DNA of 64,000 bases from Aldehydirespirator sp965203575 (GCA_965203575.1 OZ241894.1:3410001-3474000); one strand, 5' to 3'. Positions 26,575 through 36,179 are shown, counted from the first letter of the stretch. The notes: generated by a model from the sequence alone, not told the origin. Translations and numbers: made by a program.

Positions 26575-27029
26575 TGACACGGGGCGGCTGAGTGGCGCTG
26601 TGAGGGATGTCCCCGCAGCTCGCGTTACGGTTGGCAGAGCCGGGGAGGGCACACAATGAGGGAGTGGCCGCGGAGCGCGGACGGCAATGAGAGCATCGCA
26701 TGCCGTCGGGATGGTATCAGCGATGCCTAGGAGGGCTCTGAGGCTAGCGAACGCTGCCGAGTCGATGCGATGTCCCCAGCCCTCTCTGCGTCGCGATCAG
26801 TTCGAATGCAGCCAATCGTCACAAGCCTAGATGCAGGGCCTAGGTGAGTCTCACCAGGTTAGTGCTCCGTGCTTGCGGGCCGTCGTGCTGGATCGCCCCC
26901 AGAACCCTGACCATGAGCCGCCCCTGATCAGTTGCACGAAGTAGGGCACCAATGTCACGGCACGTGCCGGGAACCAACGGCCGTAACGCTGGCCGGACTC
27001 GCCTCGGAGCACGTTGCGACTTGACTACG
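26575..27029. other. intergenic region right of the IS element
   Basis: No supported gene. The first ~60 bp, read on the minus strand, stay open in the same frame as the downstream alpha-CTD-like gene if the IS is removed, so the original start and promoter of the restriction operon should lie here. A GAGGCTAGCGAACGCTGCC sequence near 26738 faintly resembles the repeats at 2.3 kb. The rest shows nothing I can name. Confidence 0.45.
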
Positions 27030-27764
27030 CTAACGGTGGAACCGGTTGAAGAACTTGCCCCACGGTCCCGTCAGCAGTTCGTCCAAGCGCTCGCTGATCA
27101 GCGCTGCGTGGCATTTGGCGGGCAGGATGATGAAGGCGCGGATCTTCGGAGGCTTGACGGCTGGGTTGAACCTGAGAATCACTGGCTCGAACTGGAGTTT
27201 GAGTTCCTCGACGAGCGCCGATTTCCACTCGGCCATCTGCTGGGCGTGTTCGTTGCGTCCGTAGCTCTGATAGATGATGGCCGTCTGGCCGCGTGCGATA
27301 AGCGGCTCGACTTCGTCCAAGTAGGCATGTTGGGCCGAGATGCCACGCCTCGTGGAGGTCTTCAAGCTGTTGTCGGGATCGAGAAAGACAACTTGGCACG
27401 CTTTGAGGTGCTCATGAGCCTCCTTCCACCAGCGCTCGCGTGGTTCCTTCCCGCTGGGTATTGGCACCCGGTAATAGTCCGTGAGCGTGCGATCGCCGAG
27501 GACTTCGCTCGCTTCGACCCTGTCCAGGGGCTGTTCCCTTCTTGATTCGCCTGAGACGATCTTTGCCAGCTTGTCGAAGAGGCAGGGGTCGCAGTCCAAG
27601 TAGCCGTCTGGATTGTCAAGATATTCTATTGCTTGACGGTGGTTCAGATACCAGATGACACCGAGCGATAGCTTCGGCTGTGCCTCCGAGCGTCTGCCGG
27701 TGATCGCGCGAAGCAGACCGTACTTTCCGAAGTCACCTACGTCTCCCACATAGTGATGCTGCAT
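27030..27764 (-). CDS. unknown protein, HYVGDVGDFGKYGLLR family
   Basis: Protein of 244 residues. The N-terminus has a striking motif, QHHYVGDVGDFGKYGLLRAI, that I have seen in uncharacterised bacterial proteins from accessory regions. A central VVFLDPDNSL strand and a GQTAIIYQSYGRN segment suggest a Rossmann-like or nuclease-like alpha/beta fold; the D-P-D-N could be a catalytic or metal site. I cannot assign a function. It is a lone gene between the phosphorothioation cluster and the tRNA-Asn border, so a mobile or defence origin is likely. Confidence 0.65.
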   Translation of the reverse strand: MQHHYVGDVGDFGKYGLLRAITGRRSEAQPKLSLGVIWYLNHRQAIEYLDNPDGYLDCDPCLFDKLAKIVSGESRREQPLDRVEASEVLGDRTLTDYYRVPIPSGKEPRERWWKEAHEHLKACQVVFLDPDNSLKTSTRRGISAQHAYLDEVEPLIARGQTAIIYQSYGRNEHAQQMAEWKSALVEELKLQFEPVILRFNPAVKPPKIRAFIILPAKCHAALISERLDELLTGPWGKFFNRFHR

Positions 27765-27986
27765 CGGCTACCCGCTAACCGTCGTCGGCCCAACGCTCAA
27801 TGTGCGACGCGGTGATGTAGTGCTGCTTGGGCGACCTTAAGTGCAAAACGCCACCCTCGATAGCTAGACGTCGGCATCCGCCGAACGGCCAGGCAACGCT
27901 AGCGCGCCCCGCAACGCCACCTGGGCACCTCTCCTGAGGGCCCCGTTGAGGTGGACAGACTGTTGGACAAGTGAGAATATGTTCAA

Positions 27987-28022
27987 CAAAAAAATAGCAT
28001 CTGAACTGCACTTATTTCAGAA
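27987..28022 (-). terminator. intrinsic terminator after dnaG / tRNA-Asn
   Basis: On the minus strand, a TCTGAA...TTCAGA stem (28021-28016 with 28005-28000, 10-nt loop) is followed within a few bases by seven T residues (27994-27988). It lies just after the tRNA-Asn gene and is a plausible factor-independent terminator, though the stem is short and A/T-rich. Confidence 0.5.
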
Positions 28023-28030
28023 CTCAACGG

Positions 28031-28103
28031 CTCCGGGGGTGGGGCTCGAACCCACAACCTAGCGGTTAACAGCCGCTTGCTCTGCCAGTTGAGCTACCCC
28101 GGA
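28031..28103 (-). tRNA. tRNA-Asn (GTT)
   Basis: A 73-nt cloverleaf: acceptor TCCGGGG pairs with CCCCGGA, discriminator G, D-arm TAGCTC, anticodon loop CTGTTAA giving anticodon GTT, and T-arm GTGGGTTCGAGCCCCAC. No CCA is encoded. Its first ten bases overlap the 3' end of dnaG; the TAG stop codon of dnaG is bases 8-10 of the tRNA. The defence island lies on its 3' side, where integrative elements commonly insert. Confidence 0.95.
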
Positions 28104-29950
28104 TCAGCCTGTGAGGCTACCAGCGCCCCCGACACGGACGCCTCGGATCGGCGTCCATGCTCGATCAGCCACGGCAGAAGGACCGCCAGGGTGTCGGCGC
28201 GGGTGTTCCGCTCATCGAGCTGCTCGGACTGAGACTTCAGCCAGGCGACGCTGGTGCTGTACTGCTGGCGCATGGCGGGGTCGTCGGCGGAGGCCGCCAT
28301 GCGGCGCAGGTCGTTCATGGCGCGGCCGGAGGTGAGGCGGGCCACACGGGCGAGCACGTCCTCGACGGACGCGTTGCCCGCGTCGACGGCCAGCCGGTGC
28401 AGCAACTGCGCCGCCGGTGGAGACACCTGGTCTGACGCCTCCACCACTCCCCCGGTGCGCTCGAGGGCCTCGAAAGCCTCGCGGTGCACCGGATCTCCGA
28501 ACAGGGTGGAGTGCAGGCGTTGGGCCACCTCGCCCGGCCGGTGAATGGCCAGCTGCAGCGCCTCGTCCTCGGGGGTCAGGCGCTCACCGGCCGGGGCCTG
28601 GAACCTGTCTCCGTCCGCGCTACGGGCCGGTGCCATGCTCGGCCCGCCGGCCGCGAAGCGGCGCAGATGGTCGGGATCCACATGGCAGCGGTCCGCGATC
28701 TCGATCACGTGGGGGTCGCGCACCATCGGGTCAGGGTGCTCGTTGACCACGGTCACGGCCCGCTCGGCCGATCGGGCCCGGCTCTCGATGGTGGACAGGT
28801 CGGCACCCGTCAGGGCCCGGTCCACCCTGAACTGAAGGAACGGGATCGCTTCCTCGACGGCCCGATGCAGAGCTTCCGGGTCGGAGCGGCCCAGGTCGCC
28901 GGGATCCTTGCCGGGGGGCAGGTCGGCCACCAGCACCTCCAACTCGAACTGGCGCTCCCAGGCGTAGACCCGGCCCGCGGCCGCGGCTCCCGCGGCGTCG
29001 GCGTCGAAGGCCAGCACCAGCCGGCCGGCCGAGAACCGCTTCAGCAGCCGCACATGCTCCTCGGTGAGGGCGGTGCCGCAGGTGGCCACGGCCAACTCGA
29101 TGCCGGCGGTGGCGCACCCGATCACGTCGGTGTAGCCCTCGCACACCACCGCCCGGCCCGCCTTGACGATCTCCTTGCGATGCTCGTGCAGCCCGTACAG
29201 GACCCGGCTCTTGTCGTAGGTCTTGGCGTCGGTCGAGGTGTTGAGGTACTTGGGGCCGTCGGCGCCCGGCATGATCCGGCCACCGAAGCCGACGGTGTCG
29301 CCCCGCTCGTCGCTGATGGGGAACAGGATCCGGCCGCGGAAGAAGTCCTGCTGGCGCCCGCCGCGGTTCACGAACCCGAGACCCGAGTCGCGCAGGTCGT
29401 CGTCGGGGAGCTTCAGATGCTTCGCCAGGTGGTCCCAGCCGTCTGGCGCCCACCCGATCTTCCAGCGGCGCACGAGTTCGCCGTCGTAGCCGCGGGATCT
29501 GAGGTAGTGCCGGGCCGGTCCCGCGTCCCGCCCGTCGAGCAGCCGCTGGTGGTAGAAGTCCCCGGCCTTGGCCACCGCCTCCAGCAGCCTCCGCCGACGG
29601 CTCCGGGCCGCGCTCTCGTCCCGGCTGGTGTACTGCACCCGTATCCCGGCCCGCCCGGCCAGCAGTTCGACCGCGCCCGCGAAGTCGAGCCCCTCGATCT
29701 CCTGCACGAAGGTGATGACGTCGCCGCTGCGCTGGCAGCCGAAGCAGTAGTAGACGCCCTTGTCGGGCGATACCGACAGCGATGGCGTGCGCTCGCCGTG
29801 CAGCGGGCAGCGGGCCATCCACTGCCTCCCGGAGCGCTTGATCTCGGTGTGCTCGCCGATGATCGCGACGATGTCGGTGGCCGCCCGCACCCGGGCTATG
29901 TCGTCCGCCACGATCCCCATCGGGGCGAACATACCAGTCCCGCCGGACAC
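28094..29950 (-). CDS. dnaG: DNA primase DnaG
   Basis: Replication primase of about 610 residues. The N-terminal CHC2 zinc ribbon shows CPLHGERTPS with the partner YYCFGC. The TOPRIM core has VVCEGYTDVIG and LVLAFDADAAG. The C-terminal helical region binds the replicative helicase in this family. Start choice is uncertain: GTG/ATG at 29950, 29932 or 29920 are in frame, and MGIVADDIARVR (29920) fits the usual family start. The stop codon falls inside tRNA-Asn. It is the last protein gene of a core block running from phoH. Confidence 0.95.
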   Translation of the reverse strand: MSGGTGMFAPMGIVADDIARVRAATDIVAIIGEHTEIKRSGRQWMARCPLHGERTPSLSVSPDKGVYYCFGCQRSGDVITFVQEIEGLDFAGAVELLAGRAGIRVQYTSRDESAARSRRRRLLEAVAKAGDFYHQRLLDGRDAGPARHYLRSRGYDGELVRRWKIGWAPDGWDHLAKHLKLPDDDLRDSGLGFVNRGGRQQDFFRGRILFPISDERGDTVGFGGRIMPGADGPKYLNTSTDAKTYDKSRVLYGLHEHRKEIVKAGRAVVCEGYTDVIGCATAGIELAVATCGTALTEEHVRLLKRFSAGRLVLAFDADAAGAAAAGRVYAWERQFELEVLVADLPPGKDPGDLGRSDPEALHRAVEEAIPFLQFRVDRALTGADLSTIESRARSAERAVTVVNEHPDPMVRDPHVIEIADRCHVDPDHLRRFAAGGPSMAPARSADGDRFQAPAGERLTPEDEALQLAIHRPGEVAQRLHSTLFGDPVHREAFEALERTGGVVEASDQVSPPAAQLLHRLAVDAGNASVEDVLARVARLTSGRAMNDLRRMAASADDPAMRQQYSTSVAWLKSQSEQLDERNTRADTLAVLLPWLIEHGRRSEASVSGALVASQADPG

Positions 29951-29973
29951 CTATCCGCCCGCCGGCGGGTGGA

Positions 29974-31296
29974 CTACTTGAGCCGGTCTGTGAGGTACTC
30001 GACGAGCCGGTCGATGCTCACCCGGTCCTGGGCCATGGAGTCGCGGTCGCGCACCGTCACCGCGTCGTCGTCGAGGGTGTCGAAGTCGACGGTCACGCAC
30101 AGCGGCGTGCCGATCTCGTCCTGGCGCCGGTAGCGGCGGCCGATGGCCTGGGTCTCGTCGTAGTCGCAGCTCCAGCGGCCCTTGAGCAGGTCGAACACCC
30201 GGTTCGCCAGCGGCACCAGCACGTCCTTGCGCGACAGCGGCAGCACGGCCACCTGGTACGGAGCCAGCCGCCGGTCGAGCCGGAGCACAACTCGTTCGGC
30301 GTCGTTGACCACCTCGGTGTCGTAGGCCGACATCAGGAAGGCCATGGCGGCCCGGGTCGCGCCGGCCGCGGGCTCTATCACGTGGGGCACGTAGTGCTCC
30401 TCGGTGGCCGGGTCGAAGTACTCCAGGCGCTCGCCCGAATGCTCGGCGTGGCAGCGCAGGTCGTAGTCGCCCCGGTTGGCGATGCCCTCCAGCTCGTCCC
30501 AGCCCCAGGGGAAGAGGAACTCCACGTCGGAGGTGGCCGACGAGTAGTGGCTCAACTCGTCGGTGCCGTGGGCCCGCAGCCTCAGCATCTCCCTACGGAT
30601 GCCCAGATCCAGGTACCACTGAAGGCGGGCCTCACACCAGTGCTCGAACCAGCCCGCGGCCTCGTCCGGCGGGACGAAGTACTCCATCTCCATCTGCTCG
30701 AACTCGCGGGTGCGGAACACGAAGTTGCCCGGTGTGATCTCGTTGCGGAACGACTTCCCGATCTGGGCGATCCCGAACGGCGGGCGCTTGCGGCTGGCTC
30801 GCAGCACGTTGGCGAAGTTGATGAACATGCCTTGGGCCGTCTCGGGCCGCAGGTAGACCTGGGCCGCAGAGTCGGCCACGGGGCCGGCGTGGGTGGCGAA
30901 CATGAGGTTGAACTGCCGGGGCTCGGTGAAAGTGCCCCGCTCCCCGCAGTCCGGGCAGGTCTCGGGATCCTCGAGCTTGTCGGAGCGGTGGCGGGTCCCG
31001 CAGGAGCGGCAGTCCACCATGGGGTCGGTGAAGTTCTTGAGATGACCGGAGGCCTCCCACACCGCGGGCGGCGACAGGATCGACGCGTCGAGGCCGACCA
31101 CGTCGTGGCGGAGCTGCACCATCGATCGCCACCACTGCTCCTTGACGTTGCGCAGCAGCAGCACTCCCAGCGGCCCGTAGTCGTAGGCCGAGCGGAAGCC
31201 GCCGTAGATCTCCGCGGAGCGGAACACGAAGCCGCGCCGCACACAGAGGTTGACGATCGCGTCGAACAACTCCGGGTCTGGGCGGGACTCGGCCAT
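29974..31296 (-). CDS. glyS: glycyl-tRNA synthetase, dimeric type
   Basis: Class II aminoacyl-tRNA synthetase of 440 residues charging tRNA-Gly. This is the single-chain dimer type common in actinobacteria rather than the alpha2beta2 type. Class II motifs are seen as the NFANVLRASRKRPPFGIAQIGKSFRNEI motif-2 region (core FRNE), RTREFEQMEMEYF, and a C-terminal anticodon-binding domain (about 345-440). A C-x2-C pair set (CRSCGTRH, CPDCGERG) near 105-130 may bind zinc. The start at 31296 gives MAESRPDPEL, typical of the family; the upstream open frame is Arg/Pro-rich and not used. Confidence 0.95.
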   Translation of the reverse strand: MAESRPDPELFDAIVNLCVRRGFVFRSAEIYGGFRSAYDYGPLGVLLLRNVKEQWWRSMVQLRHDVVGLDASILSPPAVWEASGHLKNFTDPMVDCRSCGTRHRSDKLEDPETCPDCGERGTFTEPRQFNLMFATHAGPVADSAAQVYLRPETAQGMFINFANVLRASRKRPPFGIAQIGKSFRNEITPGNFVFRTREFEQMEMEYFVPPDEAAGWFEHWCEARLQWYLDLGIRREMLRLRAHGTDELSHYSSATSDVEFLFPWGWDELEGIANRGDYDLRCHAEHSGERLEYFDPATEEHYVPHVIEPAAGATRAAMAFLMSAYDTEVVNDAERVVLRLDRRLAPYQVAVLPLSRKDVLVPLANRVFDLLKGRWSCDYDETQAIGRRYRRQDEIGTPLCVTVDFDTLDDDAVTVRDRDSMAQDRVSIDRLVEYLTDRLK

Positions 31297-31313
31297 GGGG
31301 GCAAGGGTAGGAG

Positions 31314-32033
31314 CTATCCGCGGTCCAGCACGGTCACCGATCGCAGCCGCCGCTCCAGATGGGACTCGATCGCCGCGGTGGCGATGGCCGTCACCTCGGC
31401 GGTGGCGTCGTCGGCCGGCCGGCGCAAGGCCGCTCCCAGTTGGCCGCCGAGGATCTGGCGAAGCATCTCCAGGGCCTCCCGGCCGATCGGCCGGCCGTGG
31501 CGGCACTGGTGGCACAGCACCCCGCCGGCATCGATGTCGAGAGCCTCGAAAGGCTCGCCCGCTCCGCAGGCCACGCAGCTGGCGAGCTCGGGCTGCACGC
31601 CCTCCAGTGCCAGCAGCTTCAAGAAGAACCCCGCCACGACCAGCTCGCTGTCGACGCGGTCCAGCGTGGTCAGGGCCCGAACGAGCATCACATGGCGGTC
31701 GGGGTCGCCTCCGGTCTCGGGCGCCAGATGATCGACGGCCTCCAGCATGGCGGAGGCTCGGGCGAACCTGTCGGGGTCGGACCGGAGGCTCGTGAAGCGG
31801 TCGATGGTCTCAGCCTGGGTCAGAGTGTCGAGGTCGCCGCGGCCCCGGTACAGCTGCACCGCCACGTGGCAGGCCGGCTCCAGGCGGGCGCCGAACTTCG
31901 AGCGGGTGCGCCGCACCCCCTTGGCCACGGCGCGGACCTTGCCATGAGCCAGGGTGTGCAAGTTCACGATGCGGTCTGCCTCGCCCAGCTTCCAGGTGCG
32001 CAGCACCACCGCCTCGTCGCGGTAGAGGCTCAT
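31314..32033 (-). CDS. recO: DNA repair protein RecO
   Basis: Protein of 239 residues, recombination mediator of the RecF pathway. The N-terminal OB-fold begins SLYRDEAVVLRTWKLGEADRIV with core motif KLGEADRIV. A four-cysteine zinc motif is visible as CVACGAG and LCHQC near 150-180. Starts at ATG 32033, directly after uppS stop at 32038 in the same direction, so the genes are co-transcribed. Confidence 0.93.
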   Translation of the reverse strand: MSLYRDEAVVLRTWKLGEADRIVNLHTLAHGKVRAVAKGVRRTRSKFGARLEPACHVAVQLYRGRGDLDTLTQAETIDRFTSLRSDPDRFARASAMLEAVDHLAPETGGDPDRHVMLVRALTTLDRVDSELVVAGFFLKLLALEGVQPELASCVACGAGEPFEALDIDAGGVLCHQCRHGRPIGREALEMLRQILGGQLGAALRRPADDATAEVTAIATAAIESHLERRLRSVTVLDRG

Positions 32034-32037
32034 CGCC

Positions 32038-32817
32038 CTAGCCGGGGCTGTCTCGCCTCTTGCCGTCGCCGTTGGACGTGATGGCCGAGTTCGCGCCGTT
32101 GGGCGAGACCCGCCCGAACCGCCGCTCACGCTCCTGGTAGACCCTTATCGCCTCATAGAGGTCGCCGCGGCGGAAGTCGGGCCACGCGGTGTCGGTGAAG
32201 TACAGCTCGCTGTAGGCCAGCTCCCAGAGCAGGAAGTTGGAGGTGCGGAACTCTCCGGAGGTGCGGATCATCAGGTCGGGCTCCGGCATCTCGGGGTCAT
32301 AGAGGCGGCAGGCGATGGTGCGCTCGGTGATCCTGTCGGCCGATATCCCGGAGTTCACGACCGCCCTGACCGCGTCGACGATCTCTGCCCGCCCGCCGTA
32401 GTTGAAGGCGATGGTGAGGGTCATCCGACGGTTGCGCCTGGTCAGCTCCACGGCGTCGTCCATCAGCTGGATCAGCTTCTTGGGCACCCGCCGGTCGCGG
32501 CGGCCCACGAACCGGATCCGCACGCTCCGCTCGTGCAGGTCGTCCCGGCGTCTCAGCAGAATGTCCTCGTTGAATTCGAGCAGGAAGCGGACCTCGTCGG
32601 GTGGGCGCCGCCAATTCTCAGTACTGAAGGCATAGACGGTGAGCCACTCGACACCGATGTCGAGAGCCCCGTCCACCACGTCGAACAGCGCCTCCTCGCC
32701 GGCCCGGTGACCTTCGGTGCGGGGCAGGCCCCGAGACTGGGCCCAGCGCCCGTTGCCGTCCATCACGCACGCGACATGCGAGGGGACGCGGTCCAAGTCC
32801 AATGCCGCGGTGATCAT
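32038..32817 (-). CDS. uppS: isoprenyl transferase (undecaprenyl pyrophosphate synthase family)
   Basis: Cis-prenyltransferase of 259 residues making polyprenyl diphosphate carriers for cell-wall synthesis. The catalytic MDGNGRWAQSRG (Asp in this motif), the FSTENWRRP region and the C-terminal RTSGEFRTSNFLLW with E-L-Y-F-T are all present. The ATG at 32817 is chosen; frames further upstream run into the interspersed repeat at 32893-32942. The C-terminal tail is long and polar. Confidence 0.95.
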   Translation of the reverse strand: MITAALDLDRVPSHVACVMDGNGRWAQSRGLPRTEGHRAGEEALFDVVDGALDIGVEWLTVYAFSTENWRRPPDEVRFLLEFNEDILLRRRDDLHERSVRIRFVGRRDRRVPKKLIQLMDDAVELTRRNRRMTLTIAFNYGGRAEIVDAVRAVVNSGISADRITERTIACRLYDPEMPEPDLMIRTSGEFRTSNFLLWELAYSELYFTDTAWPDFRRGDLYEAIRVYQERERRFGRVSPNGANSAITSNGDGKRRDSPG

Positions 32818-32892
32818 TACTGTGAAGCTACCGCGTGGCCCGGTTGAAACGTGCGCGGGTTGGCACAAGCTCGTCACGTTGCGGCGGTGCTT

Positions 32893-32942
32893 CTCCCGCT
32901 CTTGTTCGCTGCGCTCACGGGCCGCTCGGGCCACGGCCTCGC
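32893..32942. repeat. interspersed repeat, copy 1
   Basis: About 50 bp starting CTCCCGCTCTTGTTCGCTGC and ending GCCACGGCCTCGC. Near-identical copies lie at 36238-36275, 36281-36328 and 57417-57466. It lies in the gap between era and uppS. It contains complementary GAGCG/CGCTC and GGCCC-type segments, so it may fold like a REP element. Frames crossing it encode the recurring peptide RAARERSEQERE. Confidence 0.8.
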
Positions 32943-32968
32943 AAGCTCGGCCTCTGACGTGGCGCGCC

Positions 32969-33820
32969 TTATCCGGCGCGTCGCTGCCAGTTCTTGTCGA
33001 CTCTGACTGCGAGTTGCAGGTAGGCGCCCTCAGGGAGCTGCGAGCGCACTGCCGTTCCGACCGCCTTGAGCATCGATCCGCCCTTGCCGATCACGATAGC
33101 CTTCTGGGAAGGGCGTTCAACGATGACCTCGCAGCGGATCAGGGGCCAATCCCATTCCGTCACCCGGGTCGCGATCGAATGGGGCAGCTCGTCGCGTGCG
33201 GTTGCCAGGAGCCGTTCCCGTACCAGCTCGGCCACCCGGAAGGCCTCCGGGGCGTCCGAGACGGTGCCTCGGGGGTAGAGGGCCGGTCCGGTGGGCAGGC
33301 GGCCTACGAGGTGCTCCACCAGCGCCTCGACACCCTGGCCGGTGCGTCCGCTCACCGGGTAGTAGGCCTCGAAGTCCAGCTCTGCCAGGGCTGCGAGCTG
33401 TTCCAGCATCGCCTGCGGTCCCACCAGGTCGGCCTTGGTCACGACAACGACGGAGTCCGTCGGCAGCGACCGGGCGATGAAGGCGTCGCCGCGGCCGTAG
33501 GGAGCCGATGCGTCGATCACTAGGCACGCCACGTCGATATCGTGCAGCGCCTCGTTGGCTGCGGCGTTCATGCGACGCCCGAGCGCGGTGCGGGGCTTGT
33601 GTATGCCGGGCGTGTCGACCAGGACCATCTGGGCGTCACGACGGGTGAGCACCCCCCGCAACTCGGCGCGGGTGGTCTGGGGCTTGTCCGAGACGATCGA
33701 CACCTTCTGGCCGACGATCCTGTTGATCAGCGTCGACTTGCCCGCATTGGGGCGGCCCGCCAGCCCGACGATCCCGCATCGGTGACCGCCAGAGCCTGTG
33801 TCCGGCACCGAAGCCTTCAT
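32969..33820 (-). CDS. era: GTPase Era
   Basis: Ribosome-assembly GTPase of 283 residues. G1 is GRPNAGKST, G2/G3 region contains DTPGIHKP, G4 is TKAD. The C-terminal KH domain (about 200-283) has the GKGGSMLK RNA-binding loop. The ATG at 33820 overlaps the stop of the CBS-domain gene (ATGA). Confidence 0.96.
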   Translation of the reverse strand: MKASVPDTGSGGHRCGIVGLAGRPNAGKSTLINRIVGQKVSIVSDKPQTTRAELRGVLTRRDAQMVLVDTPGIHKPRTALGRRMNAAANEALHDIDVACLVIDASAPYGRGDAFIARSLPTDSVVVVTKADLVGPQAMLEQLAALAELDFEAYYPVSGRTGQGVEALVEHLVGRLPTGPALYPRGTVSDAPEAFRVAELVRERLLATARDELPHSIATRVTEWDWPLIRCEVIVERPSQKAIVIGKGGSMLKAVGTAVRSQLPEGAYLQLAVRVDKNWQRRAG

Positions 33821-34656
33821 GTGCGGGTGAGTCTGACCCGGGTGATGCGGCGGCCCTCCATGTGCTCCACCCGCAGCCTGAGGCCGTCGACGTCGACGGT
33901 CTCGCCCACTTCGGGCACATGGCCCAGCGTGCTGAAGATCAGGCCGCCGACGGTGTCCCAGTCGTCGTCGGGCAGGGCCGCTCCGACGAGGGTGTTCAAC
34001 TGGTCGACCGGCATGCGGCCGTGAACCAGCGCCTCGCCGCCCGCGAGGGGCTCCATGAGCGGCTCGGGCCGGTCGAACTCGTCGACGATCTCGCCCACCA
34101 GTTCCTCGACGAGGTCCTCGAGGGTGACGAGCCCGGCCGTGCCCCCGTACTCGTCGACGACGATGGCCAGGTGCCCTCCGGCGGTGCGCATCTCGGAGAG
34201 CAGCTCGTCCACCCGCTTGGTCTCGGGCACGAACATGGCGCGGCGCATCGACTCCTGGACGGGACGGTCGCCGCCGCCCGAGCGCTCGGTGCGGGCCAGA
34301 TCCTTCAGCAGCACGACGCCGACGACGTCGTCGATGTCGTTCCGGCACACCGGCAGCCGGCTGAGGCCGCGGCTGATGGCGATCTCGAGCGAGGCGGTCA
34401 CCGTCATGTCGGCGTCGACGGTGACCATGTCGGCGCGGGGTGCCATGACCTCACGAACCACAGTGCGGTCCAAGGCAAGCGCGGAAGCGATCATGTCGCG
34501 CTCGGCGTCCTCGATGGCGTCTGCCTCAGCCGCGGCGTCGGTGAGGGCGATCAACTCGTCTTCGCTGACCGGTGGCGCCCCGTTCCTCACCCGCGCGACC
34601 CGTCTTCGAACGCGACGGGACATCTGGCCGGCGCCGGGTTCGTTCTGGCTGGTCAC
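33817..34656 (-). CDS. CBS-domain / CorC-HlyC-type protein
   Basis: Protein of 279 residues lacking the usual N-terminal membrane (DUF21) domain. It starts with a basic helix, then VREVMAPRADMVTV, a pair of CBS domains (about 65-185) containing VVDEYGGTAGLVTLEDL, and a CorC/HlyC transporter-associated domain at the C-terminus (about 195-279). In other genomes it links to magnesium/cobalt efflux or to a membrane partner. The GTG at 34656 overlaps the ybeY stop; an ATG at 34623 is an alternative. It is part of the phoH-ybeY-CBS-era block. Confidence 0.85.
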   Translation of the reverse strand: MTSQNEPGAGQMSRRVRRRVARVRNGAPPVSEDELIALTDAAAEADAIEDAERDMIASALALDRTVVREVMAPRADMVTVDADMTVTASLEIAISRGLSRLPVCRNDIDDVVGVVLLKDLARTERSGGGDRPVQESMRRAMFVPETKRVDELLSEMRTAGGHLAIVVDEYGGTAGLVTLEDLVEELVGEIVDEFDRPEPLMEPLAGGEALVHGRMPVDQLNTLVGAALPDDDWDTVGGLIFSTLGHVPEVGETVDVDGLRLRVEHMEGRRITRVRLTRT

Positions 34657-35216
34657 GGTTGTCGGTGGTGTGCAGCCAAGAGCTGCTGTTCGCGGGTCTG
34701 CATGGCTGCGGCCTCCGCTTCGTGGGCGTGGTCGTATCCCAGTACATGCAGCACGCCGTGCACGACCAGCAGGGCCAACTCGTCGGCGGGGTCGCCGTTC
34801 GGTCGGGAGTTGCCGGACGCGGCGGGGTCGCCGGCTGGTCGGGAGTTGCCGGACGCGGCGGGGTCGCCGTTGGCCTGTGCCGCGTATGCGGGACATACCA
34901 CAACGTCGCCCAGCAGCACGGCCGGTCCGGATGCGGGTGCGCCGCCGTGGCCGCCGTCTATTGGAAAGGCGAGAACGTCGGTGGGTCCGGCCGTGCCCAT
35001 GTGGGCCAGGTTGAGCTCGGCCATTGCACCGGCGTCCACGAACCGCAGGCCCAGCTCGCCGGATCCGATCCCCTCGTCGCGCAGCACAGCTCGGGCCAGC
35101 CTGGCCCAGCGTTCGGTGTCGACCAGGTCGTTTCCTGCGGCCGGTCCGGAGGTCTCGTCGAAGGCCCGGACCACCGCTCCGCAGGCAGGTTCGTCTGGGG
35201 AGGACGCGGTCACCAT
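34653..35216 (-). CDS. ybeY: endoribonuclease YbeY
   Basis: Metal-dependent endoribonuclease of 187 residues for rRNA maturation. The zinc motif HGVLHVLGYDH is complete. The protein is longer than usual because of an insertion before the zinc motif made of two near-perfect 12-residue repeats, (A/P)(A/N)GDPAASGNSRP, encoded by a 36-bp tandem repeat at 34801-34872. The ATG follows the phoH stop directly with no gap. The insert is in a loop region and need not destroy activity. Confidence 0.92.
   Translation of the reverse strand: MVTASSPDEPACGAVVRAFDETSGPAAGNDLVDTERWARLARAVLRDEGIGSGELGLRFVDAGAMAELNLAHMGTAGPTDVLAFPIDGGHGGAPASGPAVLLGDVVVCPAYAAQANGDPAASGNSRPAGDPAASGNSRPNGDPADELALLVVHGVLHVLGYDHAHEAEAAAMQTREQQLLAAHHRQP
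34801..34872. repeat. 36-bp tandem repeat within ybeY
   Basis: Two adjacent 36-bp units beginning GGTCGGGAGTTGCCGGACGC, matching at 33 or more of 36 positions, preceded by a partial third unit at about 34788-34800. Being a multiple of three, it changes protein length without shifting the frame. Confidence 0.85.

Positions 35217-36179
<963 letters not shown>

Noticed and set aside
27775..28011. 78-codon minus-strand frame before tRNA-Asn
   Set aside because: No domain, overlaps the terminator-like hairpin and A/T-rich tract; composition is not protein-like.
28484..30133. 549-codon open frame on the plus strand opposite dnaG
   Set aside because: It mirrors dnaG codon structure, is rich in Gly/Val/Arg/His without domains, and dnaG is certain on the other strand. 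High GC makes such antisense frames common.
30382..31731. 449-codon plus-strand frame opposite glyS and recO
   Set aside because: Antisense shadow; both genes on the other strand have full catalytic or zinc motifs.
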